Below, piece after piece: positions 1 through 8,769 of a DNA stretch of 20,247 nucleotides. Every line of letters starts with the position of its first letter. The first letter of the stretch is position 1. The position numbers and the translations under genes are program-made. The stretch lies in assembly GCA_023146675.1 (NCBI GenBank), contig JAGLBQ010000088.1, forward strand, positions 1 to 20,247, read 5' to 3'. The notes under the pieces were generated by a model that worked only from the letters and a program-made list of their open reading frames with translations, did no database searches and was not told where the DNA came from. This stretch comes from Cocleimonas sp. (lineage in GTDB: Bacteria; Pseudomonadota; Gammaproteobacteria; Thiotrichales; Thiotrichaceae).

Positions 1-858
1 TATCATAATCACGTTGGTATGTCCGCACCATCACGCTCAGGCACAACTCACTTAACTGTTGAAACCTTATTGCAAGGCAAAGGTTGGGCTGATGGTTGGA
101 AAATGCAGAAAGAAATTGCAGGTAATTTTAAAACCGTCACAGAACGTAGTTTTGGGGTGCCTGATGGGGTGAATAGCGGTAATTTTGGTATTGGTATTGT
201 GATTGATTTCTTTGGTCTATCATCAAAAGGTTCTGGATTTCCTGTTGAGTTTCGCTATCCAACGACGACGACCCTTGTTCCTGCCAATATAGCCATTGTT
301 GCTAATGCACCTAATAAAGAAAATGCGGGTAAATTTATTGATTTCTTATTGCGAGAAAAAGGGCAAGAGCTATTGCTAGACCCTAAAATTAGACGTTTGC
401 CTGTTAACCCAGCCATCTATGCAAAAGCGCCTGATGGATTCCCCAATCCTTTTAAAGACTCTTCAATAGGTGCAGCGGTTAAGTTTGATTTAGCTAAATC
501 AAAGAATCGCTATAATTTAGTTAACTCTTTATTTGATGTAATGATTACTTATCGTTTGGATGATCTGCGCGATACAACAAAAGCTATCCAAGATGCGGAA
601 GCTGCTTTGGATGGAAAATCTAATGATGCAGCTGCTAAGCTAATCGCTGAAGCGCGTGCATTAGTTGCAAAAATGCCAATTGATGAAGCCAAATCCTTTG
701 ATAAAGACTTTTCTGGAATTTTCAAGAAAAAGCGTAAGAAAGCAACCGATAAAGTCACAGGTCGTCAGGCTGAAGTTGAACAAGAGTGGGATGCGTTTGT
801 GGTAAATAATTACAAAAAAGCCAAAGAATTAGCAGAGAAGGCTAAGTCTATGCTGTAG
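1..858 (+). CDS. ABC transporter substrate-binding protein, 5'-truncated (C-terminal 285 residues)
   Basis: This is the C-terminal part of a periplasmic solute-binding protein that delivers a ligand to the importer encoded next to it. The frame is open from base 1, and the first Met (base 19) lies inside a conserved stretch (HVGMSAPSRSGTTHLTVETL), so the true start is left of the window. The later PTTTTLVPANIAIVANAPNK and ENAGKFIDFLLREKGQELLL segments are typical of binding proteins of the ferric-iron / aminoethylphosphonate / spermidine group (SBP_bac_6 or _8 type). The last 90 or so residues form an unusually charged, probably helical tail with a basic KKKRKK stretch. The permease and ATPase follow on the same strand, so the three likely form one uptake system. 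The family is fairly sure; the ligand cannot be told from sequence. Confidence 0.85.
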   Translation, partial: YHNHVGMSAPSRSGTTHLTVETLLQGKGWADGWKMQKEIAGNFKTVTERSFGVPDGVNSGNFGIGIVIDFFGLSSKGSGFPVEFRYPTTTTLVPANIAIVANAPNKENAGKFIDFLLREKGQELLLDPKIRRLPVNPAIYAKAPDGFPNPFKDSSIGAAVKFDLAKSKNRYNLVNSLFDVMITYRLDDLRDTTKAIQDAEAALDGKSNDAAAKLIAEARALVAKMPIDEAKSFDKDFSGIFKKKRKKATDKVTGRQAEVEQEWDAFVVNNYKKAKELAEKAKSML

Positions 859-1101
859 TAAAAATACGCTATTTATTTAAGCTACAACATTCCTAGATTG
901 TGCTTAAATGGGTAGCCCACACTGCTAATACTAAATCTCAATAATTTCATTATTTAATGCAGGGTTAGTGTGATTTTGCGAAACCAAGCAGAACAGATAC
1001 TCACATAGCTCGGTTAGCTAAATTCTACCACCCCATCGATTAGCAAATAATGAATTTAGGCGGTTTGTTGATTGGTATTGGTCTAAAAATAGGGCGAAAA
1101 T
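859..1101 (+). other. Gap between binding-protein and permease genes
   Basis: This is 243 bases without a recognisable gene. It holds a weak, bulged inverted repeat (cacactgctaa near 929, ttagtgtg near 965) with a long loop, and a 5-bp stem (tagct/agcta, 1008-1022). Neither ends in a T-run, so no firm terminator is claimed. Such gaps often hold a hairpin that lets the binding protein be made in excess over the membrane subunits, but the evidence here is thin. An AGGGCG ribosome-site-like stretch lies just before the permease ATG. Confidence 0.35.
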
Positions 1102-2817
1102 ATGTCTACTCCTGCACCAAGCTTCTTATCCAGAGTTAATCTAGGACCAAAAGCACTCGCCATTTTTATTGCGTTATTTTTAATATTATTTCTAGCAATA
1201 CCTGTCGCCAAAGTTTTTATTGTTGCCTTTCAAGATGCCTCCACTGGCGCTTTCACTCTTGTTAATTTTCTAGATTTTTTTAATACCTCCCTTTTCAGAG
1301 AATCCTTCTGGAATTCTTTTTATGTTGCCGCTGTTTCTGTTGTTTTAGCATCAATTATTGCCTTACCTTTAGCTTATTTTACCTCACGCTTTAATTTTGC
1401 TGGGACAGCCATTATCCAAACTCTGGGGATTGTGCCCTTAATCATGCCGCCTTTTGTGGGTGCGGTTGCTATGCAGCTTTTATTTGGTAGCAACGGTAGC
1501 GTTAATCTACTGTTGGATGAGCACCTTGGTTTTACCATTCCCTTTATGGAAGGTTTAAATGGCGTTATTTTTGTTCAAAGTATTCATTATTTCCCTTTTA
1601 TTTTAATCAATTTATCCGCTGCTTTAGCAAATATTGATCGTTCTATGGAGGAGTCGGCATTATCGTTAGGATCCTCGGGCATGCGCTTATTCCGTCGCAT
1701 TGTCTTCCCTTTGAGTATGCCAGGGTATGTTGCAGGTGCGTCTATTGTCTTTATTAAGGTGTTCGATGACTTAGGCACACCATTATTGCTTAATGTGAAT
1801 AATATGCTTGCACCACAAGCTTATCTAAGAATTTCATCCGTGGGTATTTCAGACCCAATGGGTTACGTGATTTCAGTGATATTAGTCTTATTTTCGCTGT
1901 TTGCCATGTGGATTGCTTTTCTTGCCATGCGTGGTAAAGATTATGCTACCACTCAAAAAGGCGGTGGCGGTTTAATGAAGCGTGATCTTAGCCCGATGGA
2001 GCAAGTGGGTGCTTATGCTTTGATTTTATTTATCTTGTTTATTGTATTATCACCACACCTTGCGCTCTCTCTACTTTCCTTTGGAACAATCTGGTCATTT
2101 AGTGTGTTACCTGATGCCTATACTGTGGCGCATTATCAAGAAGTGTTTAGTTCTGCGGGTGATTTTATTAAAAACACCTTGCTATATGCGGGAATGGCAG
2201 CCTCTATTGATGTCATTATAGGCACATCCATTGCCTATATTGTTTGGCGCACTAACATTAAGGGCAGAAAGCTTCTTGATTATTTAGCGATGTCGGCATT
2301 GGCTGTCCCAGGGGTTGTGTTAGGTATTGGCTATTTGCGTACTTTTTATCAATACGACACACCCTTTACTGATATTCCTCTGGCAAACTTCTGGCTTATT
2401 ATTGTTATTGCTTTAGCGATTAGACGACTACCTTATGCCCTACGATCTTGTGTTGCAGCACTGCAACAGGTTTCCATCTCGCTGGAAGAAGCATCTGAAA
2501 GCCTTGGAGCAAGAAAAATTAATACCATGAAGCGCGTGGTTATCCCCTTAATGATGGGCGGAATCCTAGCAGGATTTGTGACCAGTTTTGCCACCGCGGC
2601 CGTTGAATTATCAGCCACTATTATGCTGGTTTCTAGTGAAGCAGATGCACCCATTGCTTATGGTATTTATGTGTTTATGCAATCGGCAGCAGGTAGAGGT
2701 CCAGGTGCTGCTTTAGGTATTTTAGCGGTGATTATTGTTGCACTTGGAACCTACGCATCCAATCGGATTATTCAAAATAGCAATCGCAAAAATGCTATGT
2801 CACCAGATCAGCACTAA
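1102..2817 (+). CDS. ABC transporter permease with two fused membrane domains (Fe3+/phosphonate importer type)
   Basis: This is the inner-membrane channel subunit of the importer. In 571 residues it carries two tandem BPD_transp_1 domains, so one chain replaces the usual permease dimer. Both coupling loops that contact the ATPase (EAA loops) are visible: EESALSLGSSGMRLFRRIVF at about 183-202 and EEASESLGARKINTMKRVVI at about 462-481. About twelve hydrophobic segments occur, beginning at residues 17-42. The short linker around 283-300 (KGGGGLMKRDLSP) separates the two halves. The length suits FbpB/HitB-like and AEP-transporter (PhnU-like) fused permeases. The next gene, the ATPase, starts 9 bases after this stop, which indicates co-translation. 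The substrate could be ferric iron, 2-aminoethylphosphonate or a related solute. Nothing in the sequence separates these options. Confidence 0.9.
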   Translation: MSTPAPSFLSRVNLGPKALAIFIALFLILFLAIPVAKVFIVAFQDASTGAFTLVNFLDFFNTSLFRESFWNSFYVAAVSVVLASIIALPLAYFTSRFNFAGTAIIQTLGIVPLIMPPFVGAVAMQLLFGSNGSVNLLLDEHLGFTIPFMEGLNGVIFVQSIHYFPFILINLSAALANIDRSMEESALSLGSSGMRLFRRIVFPLSMPGYVAGASIVFIKVFDDLGTPLLLNVNNMLAPQAYLRISSVGISDPMGYVISVILVLFSLFAMWIAFLAMRGKDYATTQKGGGGLMKRDLSPMEQVGAYALILFILFIVLSPHLALSLLSFGTIWSFSVLPDAYTVAHYQEVFSSAGDFIKNTLLYAGMAASIDVIIGTSIAYIVWRTNIKGRKLLDYLAMSALAVPGVVLGIGYLRTFYQYDTPFTDIPLANFWLIIVIALAIRRLPYALRSCVAALQQVSISLEEASESLGARKINTMKRVVIPLMMGGILAGFVTSFATAAVELSATIMLVSSEADAPIAYGIYVFMQSAAGRGPGAALGILAVIIVALGTYASNRIIQNSNRKNAMSPDQH

Positions 2818-2826
2818 GGATACTTA

Positions 2827-3894
2827 ATGATGTCACAAGATAATCAAACCAGCGCGATCAGTATTAAAAATTTAGGGCTTAGTTTTGGTAAAACAGAAGT
2901 CCTAAAGGGGGTAAACCTAGATATAAAAGCAGGTGAATTTTTCTCCTTTTTAGGTCCTTCTGGATCAGGGAAATCAACATTATTACGTGCTATTTCAGGC
3001 TTTGGTCCTACACCAACAGGCAGTATTAAGATTGGTGGCGAAGAAGTGATTGGTTTACCTGCATGGCAACGTAATGTTGGGATGGTATTTCAAAGCTATG
3101 CACTCTGGCCGCATATGAGTGTAAGAAAAAATGTTGCCTTTGGGTTGGAAGAAAGGAAAGTGCCTAAAACAGAAATTGCTGGCAGAGTAGACGAAGCGCT
3201 TGATCTGGTTGCTTTAAAACATCTTGCAGATAGAAGCCCTGGGCAACTTTCTGGTGGTCAACAACAGCGTATTGCACTGGCAAGAACGGTGGTTGTTAAA
3301 CCGAGGGTATTATTGCTAGATGAGCCATTATCAAACCTTGATGCCAATTTGAGGGTACAAATGCGCCGTGATATTTTAGCATTACAACGTAGCCTTGATT
3401 TAACCACTATTTTTGTTACTCATGATCAGGAAGAAGCGAATACTATTTCTGATCGCATGGCGGTATTGGATGCAGGTATTATTCAACAAATCGGTACACC
3501 TGTAGCCCTTTATGATCAGCCTGTTAATCGCTTTGTTGCCTCTTTTTTAGGAACAGCTAATATTATTAAAGGTAAGGTTTCAAATGGAAATTTTGAAGCG
3601 GAACATGGTTTTACATTGGCAGTGGATAGTAAGGATAATGCAGAAAAAAACCTGATATTACGTCCGCAGTCCCTCACTTTATACCCAAGCCCTGTTGAAA
3701 ATACAAAGGCATATCAATTGAAAGGCATCATTGAGTACAGTGAATTTTTGGGTGATAGCGTGCGCTATGCAGTCATGGTTTCAGGGCATTCTGTATTAGT
3801 GGATACATCACATCACAGAGGAAGTGACATTTTGCAAAAGGGATCTGCTGTTTGGGTTTCTATTCCAAAAGATCAGATATTATTGCTTGATTAA
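2827..3894 (+). CDS. ABC transporter ATP-binding protein with C-terminal TOBE domain
   Basis: This ATPase powers the importer from the cytoplasmic side. All nucleotide-binding motifs are intact in the 355 residues: Walker A GPSGSGKST (43-51), Q-loop FQSYALWPHMS (88-98), signature LSGGQQQR (141-148), Walker B VLLLDEP (161-167), D-loop SNLDA (169-173) and switch His THD (H199). The remaining C-terminal part (about 240-355) is a TOBE-like regulatory region, as in FbpC, PotA and AEP-transport ATPases. AAGGA lies 6 bases before the ATG at 2827. A second ATG follows at once at 2830, so the true start may be either. The gene ends 8 bases before the convergent HAD gene, with no clear terminator between them. 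The assignment is firm except for the substrate. Confidence 0.92.
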   Translation: MMSQDNQTSAISIKNLGLSFGKTEVLKGVNLDIKAGEFFSFLGPSGSGKSTLLRAISGFGPTPTGSIKIGGEEVIGLPAWQRNVGMVFQSYALWPHMSVRKNVAFGLEERKVPKTEIAGRVDEALDLVALKHLADRSPGQLSGGQQQRIALARTVVVKPRVLLLDEPLSNLDANLRVQMRRDILALQRSLDLTTIFVTHDQEEANTISDRMAVLDAGIIQQIGTPVALYDQPVNRFVASFLGTANIIKGKVSNGNFEAEHGFTLAVDSKDNAEKNLILRPQSLTLYPSPVENTKAYQLKGIIEYSEFLGDSVRYAVMVSGHSVLVDTSHHRGSDILQKGSAVWVSIPKDQILLLD

Positions 3895-3902
3895 GATAAA
3901 CC

Positions 3903-4664
3903 CTAAGCAATAAACTGATTTATTGTGATGATCTTTATGGGATACTGCTGTGCATTCATCCTATCCTCAAGCGTGTTATATCCCCAGTCTACCAATTGTA
4001 ATGTTATATTATTCAGTAGTTCATTTTTGCTTATATGAATAAGTGTAGGTAAACGATCTTCAATAAAGATAATATCTTGATTGGGGTGTCGTGCAGATAA
4101 TTCGAGTAGGGTTTCTTGCTTGTTTTGTTGCGCCTCCATGCCATAAATAAATTGATCATCAATATTTATTTTATAGTGATTAAGAATCTGTTTCACAAAG
4201 CGTTTTTGTTTGGTGGTGATGATATACCACGTACTATTAGCAAGTGTTTCCAAGCGTTGTGTAATGCCTACAAAAAGTGGATTCATCTCTAGCCATTCTT
4301 GAGGATATTGATTAATCCAGTGGTCACGCGTTGTGCCGAATAATTGCTTTAATTGCTTGATATTTAATTGTTCTTTATGAATGAGTGCGCTTATTTGATG
4401 CGAGAAGTTTTGGCTTAGTTCAGTAACCCTTACCCCTTGTTGTAGGAGGCGTACGATTAAAATCGCCTCATAACCCGTTTCCAGAAAAGGGCGTATTTGG
4501 CGAAAATCATCGATAATTGCTTTTGTTGGATTAGCATTGGGCATATCCAGCCAGATTTTTTGTGCCGCTTTCCAGCCTGTTATTCCTGTTTCAATAGCGC
4601 TATCGCAGATAACGCCATCAAAATCTAAAGCATAAATCGGATGGTGATCTTTCTCTGATTGCAT
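3903..4664 (-). CDS. HAD-family hydrolase (phosphatase-like)
   Basis: This is a 253-residue cytoplasmic haloacid-dehalogenase-fold protein, most likely a phosphatase for an unidentified small phosphorylated metabolite. Motif I is ALDFDGVICDS, with nucleophile D14 and general acid D16. Motif II is IITTK near 148-152. Motif IV is FIEDR, with D203 near 200-204. The roughly 110 residues between motifs I and II form a large helical cap, so this is a C1-cap, phosphoglycolate-phosphatase-like arrangement. Its ATG overlaps the pilD stop codon by one base (TAATG), and no ribosome site is evident, so it is probably translated by coupling to pilD. In many gammaproteobacteria coaE follows pilD, and here this gene takes that place. 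The substrate is unknown and a pilus role is not shown. Confidence 0.8.
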   Translation of the reverse strand: MQSEKDHHPIYALDFDGVICDSAIETGITGWKAAQKIWLDMPNANPTKAIIDDFRQIRPFLETGYEAILIVRLLQQGVRVTELSQNFSHQISALIHKEQLNIKQLKQLFGTTRDHWINQYPQEWLEMNPLFVGITQRLETLANSTWYIITTKQKRFVKQILNHYKINIDDQFIYGMEAQQNKQETLLELSARHPNQDIIFIEDRLPTLIHISKNELLNNITLQLVDWGYNTLEDRMNAQQYPIKIITINQFIA

Positions 4665-5554
4665 TATGGCGATAAATACCCGCTCATTATCTGCGTAATA
4701 TCATCACGCCATAAAAAAGCTATAAAACCAGCAGATGCTAGCCAAGGACCAAAAGGAATCATATTGGCATTTTTATCACGCTTTATAGCCATCCATAGTA
4801 TGCCAAAGATTGCGCCAAATAATGATGCCGTAAAAATAGTAAACGGCAGTATCTGCCAACCACCCCATGCGCCTAGTGCCGCCAATATTTTAAAATCGCC
4901 AAATCCCATGCCTTCCTTGCCTGTGACGAGTTTAAAAATCTGAAAAATAGTCCATAACGATAAGTAACCAATCATTGCACCGAGTACACTGCTTTGTAGA
5001 TCAACAAATAAGTGATTATAATTGACCGCAATGCCAAGCCACATAAGAGGCAAGGTTAGATTATCAGGCAGTAAAAAGGTTTTTGCATCAATAATAGAAA
5101 GTGTAATAAGCGTCCATGCAAACACTAGTGCAGCCAGTGTTTGCCATGTAAAGCCAAATTTCCATGCAACAAAAATTGAAAGCACTGCTGTAAAAATTTC
5201 TATTAAGGGGTATTGGACTGATATGCCTATTTTGCAGGATGAGCACTTTCCTCTTAAAAAGAGGTAGCTCAATACAGGAACATTTTCAAGTGCTGTAATC
5301 ATATGCCCACAGCTTGGACAAGTAGAGCGTGGTGTCATTAAATTGAACGTTTCTTCTTTTTTAGACGCAACTGATTCTTGTTGATTCGAGTCTTCTTGAA
5401 GCAACTCTTTACACTCTTGATGCCATTCTTTTTGCATCATAATAGGGATGCGATAAATCGCGGCGTTGAGAAAGCTACCTATAATTAAGGAGAAAATTCC
5501 TGTAAAAATTAGAAAAGCAGTTGTATCTTGTTGTAGAAGATCTATTAAATCCAT
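4664..5554 (-). CDS. pilD: Prepilin peptidase / N-methyltransferase (type IV leader peptidase)
   Basis: This inner-membrane aspartic protease cleaves the leader from type IV prepilins and related pseudopilins and N-methylates the new N-terminus. The N-terminal domain carries the two zinc-type pairs CPSC (C79, C82) and CSSC (C104, C107), which marks a full bifunctional enzyme. The peptidase A24 catalytic aspartates are D156 in IIDAKTFLLPD and D220 in GMGFGDFK. About eight hydrophobic segments fit the family, and 296 residues is normal. A charged loop at about 40-75 (KEWHQECKELLQ and following) is typical. The gene follows pilC by 102 bases, with GGAAA as a probable ribosome site, and shares its stop with the HAD start (TAATG). 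I am sure of this call. Confidence 0.95.
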   Translation of the reverse strand: MDLIDLLQQDTTAFLIFTGIFSLIIGSFLNAAIYRIPIMMQKEWHQECKELLQEDSNQQESVASKKEETFNLMTPRSTCPSCGHMITALENVPVLSYLFLRGKCSSCKIGISVQYPLIEIFTAVLSIFVAWKFGFTWQTLAALVFAWTLITLSIIDAKTFLLPDNLTLPLMWLGIAVNYNHLFVDLQSSVLGAMIGYLSLWTIFQIFKLVTGKEGMGFGDFKILAALGAWGGWQILPFTIFTASLFGAIFGILWMAIKRDKNANMIPFGPWLASAGFIAFLWRDDITQIMSGYLSP

Positions 5555-5570
5555 TATTCATTTCCAAATT

Positions 5571-5593
5571 AACCAGTCTTTAAAGGATTGGTT
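5571..5593. repeat. Small inverted repeat between pilC and pilD
   Basis: The sequence aaccagtc-tttaaa-ggattggtt forms an imperfect stem with one mismatch, lying 17 bases upstream of pilD. On the plus strand it is followed by a run of T, which looks terminator-like, but no plus-strand gene ends here. On the minus strand, the direction of the operon, the tail is not T-rich. It may be an RNA stability or processing hairpin that adjusts pilD relative to pilC, or it may be chance. Confidence 0.3.
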
Positions 5594-5656
5594 TTTTATT
5601 ATTATTTTAAAGAGGGTAGATTGTAGGAAATATTGCTTTTATTTACTAGCTGAATT

Positions 5657-6892
5657 TTACCCAACAACAGCACCTAGTTTAAAGATTGGTAAGTACATTC
5701 CAATAACCAATCCACCAACAATAACACCCAATACCGCCATAATTAAAGGCTCCATTTGTTTAGATAATGAATCAACTAGATCATCAACTTGCTCTTCAAA
5801 ATAGTCAGCAACACGTCCTAACATTTCTTCTAGGCGACCTGACTCTTCGCCAATTTTAGCCATTTGAATGACCATGCTAGGAAATTGTTGTGTGGTCAAC
5901 ATAGCTTCATTCAGCTGCACACCTTTGGAAGTATCTTCTTTTATCTGCATGGTGGCTTTGTGGTAGACTAGATTGCCCGTACTTCCTGCAACCGCATCCA
6001 TCGCTTCAACGAGCGGTACACCCGCTGCAAACATAGTAGACAGCGTTCGTGAGAATCTAGCAATTGCTGATTTATGAATAATAGTGCCCATAACAGGTAT
6101 TTTTAACACCGCAGAGTCAACAAAGTAACGGAATTTGGCCGAGCGTTGACTCGCTTGCTTAAAGGCGGCTCCTACCGCAATGACAAACAGTATGGGTTTC
6201 CACCAAGAGGCTTGTAACCAGTTTGACATGTCAATTAGCATCTGGGTAAAGGCAGGCAACTCTGCGCCAAAGCCTTCAAAGATACTTTTAAATTGCGGAA
6301 TAACAAAAATCAACATAATGGATGATACCACTAACGCCATAATCAATACCGTAATTGGGTACGTCATTGCTTTTTTAACCTTGGCTTTCATGCGCTCGGT
6401 TTTTTCTTTATAGGTAGCAACTTTATCCAGCATGTCTTCCATTGTTCCAGCTTGTTCGCCTGCCGCAACAAGGTTTACAAATAGATCATCAAAATACTTA
6501 GGTTGATTGCCAAGTGCGGTAGCAAAATCAGCACCCCCTTCAATATCCTTCTTAATCTTCTTAACCATTTCTTGCATGGCGGGGTTTTCTAGCCCACCGC
6601 CAATAATTTCTAGCGCCTGAACTAAAGGCACACCAGAACGCATCATTGTCGTTACTTGACGTGCAAAATGGGCAATATCGGCAGGTGTTATTTTACCACC
6701 ACCAAATAAAGATTTACGTTTTTGGCGTACCCAGCGCGGCTTAATACCTTTGCGGCGCAGCCCAGCACGGATCATATTAGCATTGGGTGCTTGTATTTCT
6801 CCACGAATTTTCACGCCATTTTTATTAATTCCTTCCCATTCAAAATGAGGCATATCCTCTTTTTGTTTTCTTATATTGTAGGTAGTAGCCAT
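5657..6892 (-). CDS. pilC: Type IV pilus inner-membrane platform protein
   Basis: PilC is the polytopic inner-membrane platform on which the pilus motor acts. The 411-residue chain has the usual layout. An N-terminal soluble segment (FEWEGINKNGVKIRGEI, about 18-33) is followed by a first T2SSF domain (about 75-198), a central membrane segment (about 230-245) and a second T2SSF domain (about 278-400). The paired GVPLVQAL (88-95) and GVPLVEAM (291-298), and AAGEQAGTMEDML versus KIGEESGRLEEML, show the internal duplication. A hydrophobic segment near the C-terminus (about 383-405) completes the membrane part. The ATG lies 2 bases after the pilB stop, and its ribosome site AAGGA sits inside the last pilB codons, so the two are tightly coupled. 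Confidence is high. Confidence 0.95.
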   Translation of the reverse strand: MATTYNIRKQKEDMPHFEWEGINKNGVKIRGEIQAPNANMIRAGLRRKGIKPRWVRQKRKSLFGGGKITPADIAHFARQVTTMMRSGVPLVQALEIIGGGLENPAMQEMVKKIKKDIEGGADFATALGNQPKYFDDLFVNLVAAGEQAGTMEDMLDKVATYKEKTERMKAKVKKAMTYPITVLIMALVVSSIMLIFVIPQFKSIFEGFGAELPAFTQMLIDMSNWLQASWWKPILFVIAVGAAFKQASQRSAKFRYFVDSAVLKIPVMGTIIHKSAIARFSRTLSTMFAAGVPLVEAMDAVAGSTGNLVYHKATMQIKEDTSKGVQLNEAMLTTQQFPSMVIQMAKIGEESGRLEEMLGRVADYFEEQVDDLVDSLSKQMEPLIMAVLGVIVGGLVIGMYLPIFKLGAVVG

Positions 6893-6894
6893 AA

Positions 6895-8604
6895 TTAATC
6901 CTTTGTAACGCGTTCTAATTCTGCCAGAGAAGTGATACCTTGGCGGACTTTGTCGATGCCTGATTGGCGTAAATCATTAACATTTTCTTTTTTTGCCTGT
7001 TCAGCAAGGTCAATTGCATTGCCACCTTCCATCACCATTTTAGCCATGACTTCAGAAATAGGCATCACTTGATAAATACCCACTCGACCTTTATAACCGC
7101 CTGAACAATCGCTACAGCCTTTTGGTTCATATACTGTTAGTGATGCTAATTCATCTTTAGAAAACCCTAGCTGAATCAGGGTTTCATCAGGAATTTTGGC
7201 AGGTTGTTTGCATACTTTACAAAGTCGTCTCGCTAATCGCTGAGCAACGATTAAGTGGACGGAAGAGGCAATATTAAAAGGAGGAACTCCCATATTGACC
7301 AGACGTGTCAATGTTTCTGGTGCGCTATTGGTATGCAGTGTGGATAGCACTAAATGACCTGTTTGTGCGGCTTTTACTGATATTTCAGCCGTTTCCAGAT
7401 CTCGAATCTCGCCGACCATAATAATGTCAGGATCTTGACGCAAAAAGGCGCGCAGAGTAGCAGCAAAGGTTAAGCCAACTTTCTCATCTACATTGACTTG
7501 ATTAATACCAGGCACTTGTATTTCCGCAGGGTCTTCGGCGGTAGAAATATTTTTTTCAGATGTGTTGAGAATATTTAAGCAGGCATATAGCGATACTGTT
7601 TTACCACTACCTGTCGGACCTGTTACCAACACCATGCCATCAGGCTTGGCAATAGCGGATAATAAATCCTCATTTTGTTTCTCATCAAACCCTAAGTTTT
7701 CAATACCCAATGCTGCCGTATCTGAGTCAAGAATACGCATTACAATCTTTTCACCGTATAAGGTGGGTAATGTATTCACACGAAAATCGATATATTTTTC
7801 TTCACTCACCTGAAAGTGAATACGACCATCCTGAGGAATACGCCGCTCTGAAGAATTTAGGCGTGACATAACTTTTATACGTGAGGTTAGCTTACGTGCA
7901 ATGCCTTTTGGAGGCATACTGACAACTTGCAAAATACCATCAATACGATAACGTACACGGAGAATTTTTTCATAAGGTTCTACATGAATATCAGATACGC
8001 CTTTAGAAATGGCATGGCTTAATAACTCATTAACAAAATGGGTTACATCAACACCATGATCATCCGCCTCTTCTTCTTTTTTCTCCAGATCATGGGTTTC
8101 AACGACTAAATCTTGCGCTTCTGTTTCAGATGAAATACTCATGCCTGATGTAACAGAATTAGTGCCATTAGCACCATGCAGAATATTTTGTAACTTATCG
8201 TATTCAACTAAAACAGCTTCTGGCACCATTTCGGTCGCAAACTTTAAGTCACTGAGATTCTCTAGATGATAAGGGTCTGCAACCCCAACAAATAAGGCAT
8301 TCGCTATATTAAACAGCGGAATCATATTCATTTTTTTCAGGCTATCAACTGAAATAAGCTCTTTTATCTCAGGTGTTATATTGATCGCATCAAGATCCAC
8401 TACGCTCAAACCGTACTCTCGCCCACAGACCATTGCCATGCAGTAAGGGTCAACTAATTGTTTTTGAAGTAAGTGGGTGACTAATGGTTTTTTACGTGCA
8501 GCTGCTTCTCTCATTGCCTGCGAGGCAATACTAGAGGACAGTTTGTCATCTTTGACAAGTGTCGTTAGAATTCCTGGTAATGTGAGTTCAGCGGTCTCTG
8601 ACAT
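6895..8604 (-). CDS. pilB: Type IV pilus assembly (extension) ATPase
   Basis: PilB is the hexameric cytoplasmic motor that drives pilus extension. Residues 1 to about 150 are the MshEN/T2SSE N-terminal domain. After an acidic, low-complexity linker (about 155-185) the catalytic part has Walker A GPTGSGKT (329-336), Walker B IIMVGEI (394-400) and a His box STLHTN (421-426). The tetracysteine zinc motif is CKVC (462, 465) and CSDC (497, 500), typical of PilB/GspE and absent from the retraction ATPase PilT. The length of 569 is normal. It is the first gene of the pilB-pilC-pilD-HAD operon. No strong Shine-Dalgarno sequence is seen before the ATG. No pilin gene lies beside it in this window. Confidence 0.95.
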   Translation of the reverse strand: MSETAELTLPGILTTLVKDDKLSSSIASQAMREAAARKKPLVTHLLQKQLVDPYCMAMVCGREYGLSVVDLDAINITPEIKELISVDSLKKMNMIPLFNIANALFVGVADPYHLENLSDLKFATEMVPEAVLVEYDKLQNILHGANGTNSVTSGMSISSETEAQDLVVETHDLEKKEEEADDHGVDVTHFVNELLSHAISKGVSDIHVEPYEKILRVRYRIDGILQVVSMPPKGIARKLTSRIKVMSRLNSSERRIPQDGRIHFQVSEEKYIDFRVNTLPTLYGEKIVMRILDSDTAALGIENLGFDEKQNEDLLSAIAKPDGMVLVTGPTGSGKTVSLYACLNILNTSEKNISTAEDPAEIQVPGINQVNVDEKVGLTFAATLRAFLRQDPDIIMVGEIRDLETAEISVKAAQTGHLVLSTLHTNSAPETLTRLVNMGVPPFNIASSVHLIVAQRLARRLCKVCKQPAKIPDETLIQLGFSKDELASLTVYEPKGCSDCSGGYKGRVGIYQVMPISEVMAKMVMEGGNAIDLAEQAKKENVNDLRQSGIDKVRQGITSLAELERVTKD

Positions 8605-8629
8605 TATGCGTTGGTTCGTCGTTATTTTT

Positions 8630-8657
8630 ATTATGTAAACCTAAACGCTAATGTAAT
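8630..8657 (-). promoter_or_regulatory. Possible promoter of the pil operon
   Basis: On the minus strand, ATTACA (complement of 8652-8657) and CATAAT (complement of 8630-8635) are 16 bases apart. They resemble sigma-70 -35 and -10 boxes and would start transcription roughly 20 bases before pilB. A perfect dyad TAATTG-AAA-CAATTA (8654-8668) overlaps the -35 box and could be an operator. This is a visual match only, and such AT-rich matches are common. Confidence 0.25.
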
Positions 8658-8769
8658 TGAAACAATTAAGAATTTAGATTGGAGTATTATTCCGCTAATT
8701 CTATGTTTATTTTACAACACAAAATAGTAAATGCTGATAATTGGTAGTGCTGATTTTTTTGGACTAGCT

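Noticed and set aside
549..758. Open minus-strand frame of 69 codons opposite the binding-protein gene
   Set aside because: It is antisense to a clear coding frame, with composition typical of a shadow frame.
4659..4943. Open plus-strand frame of 94 codons
   Set aside because: It lies wholly opposite pilD, whose catalytic motifs are intact, and has no ribosome site or family-like sequence.
5571..5600. A plus-strand terminator between pilC and pilD
   Set aside because: The hairpin plus T-run points rightward, but no plus-strand gene lies upstream of it.
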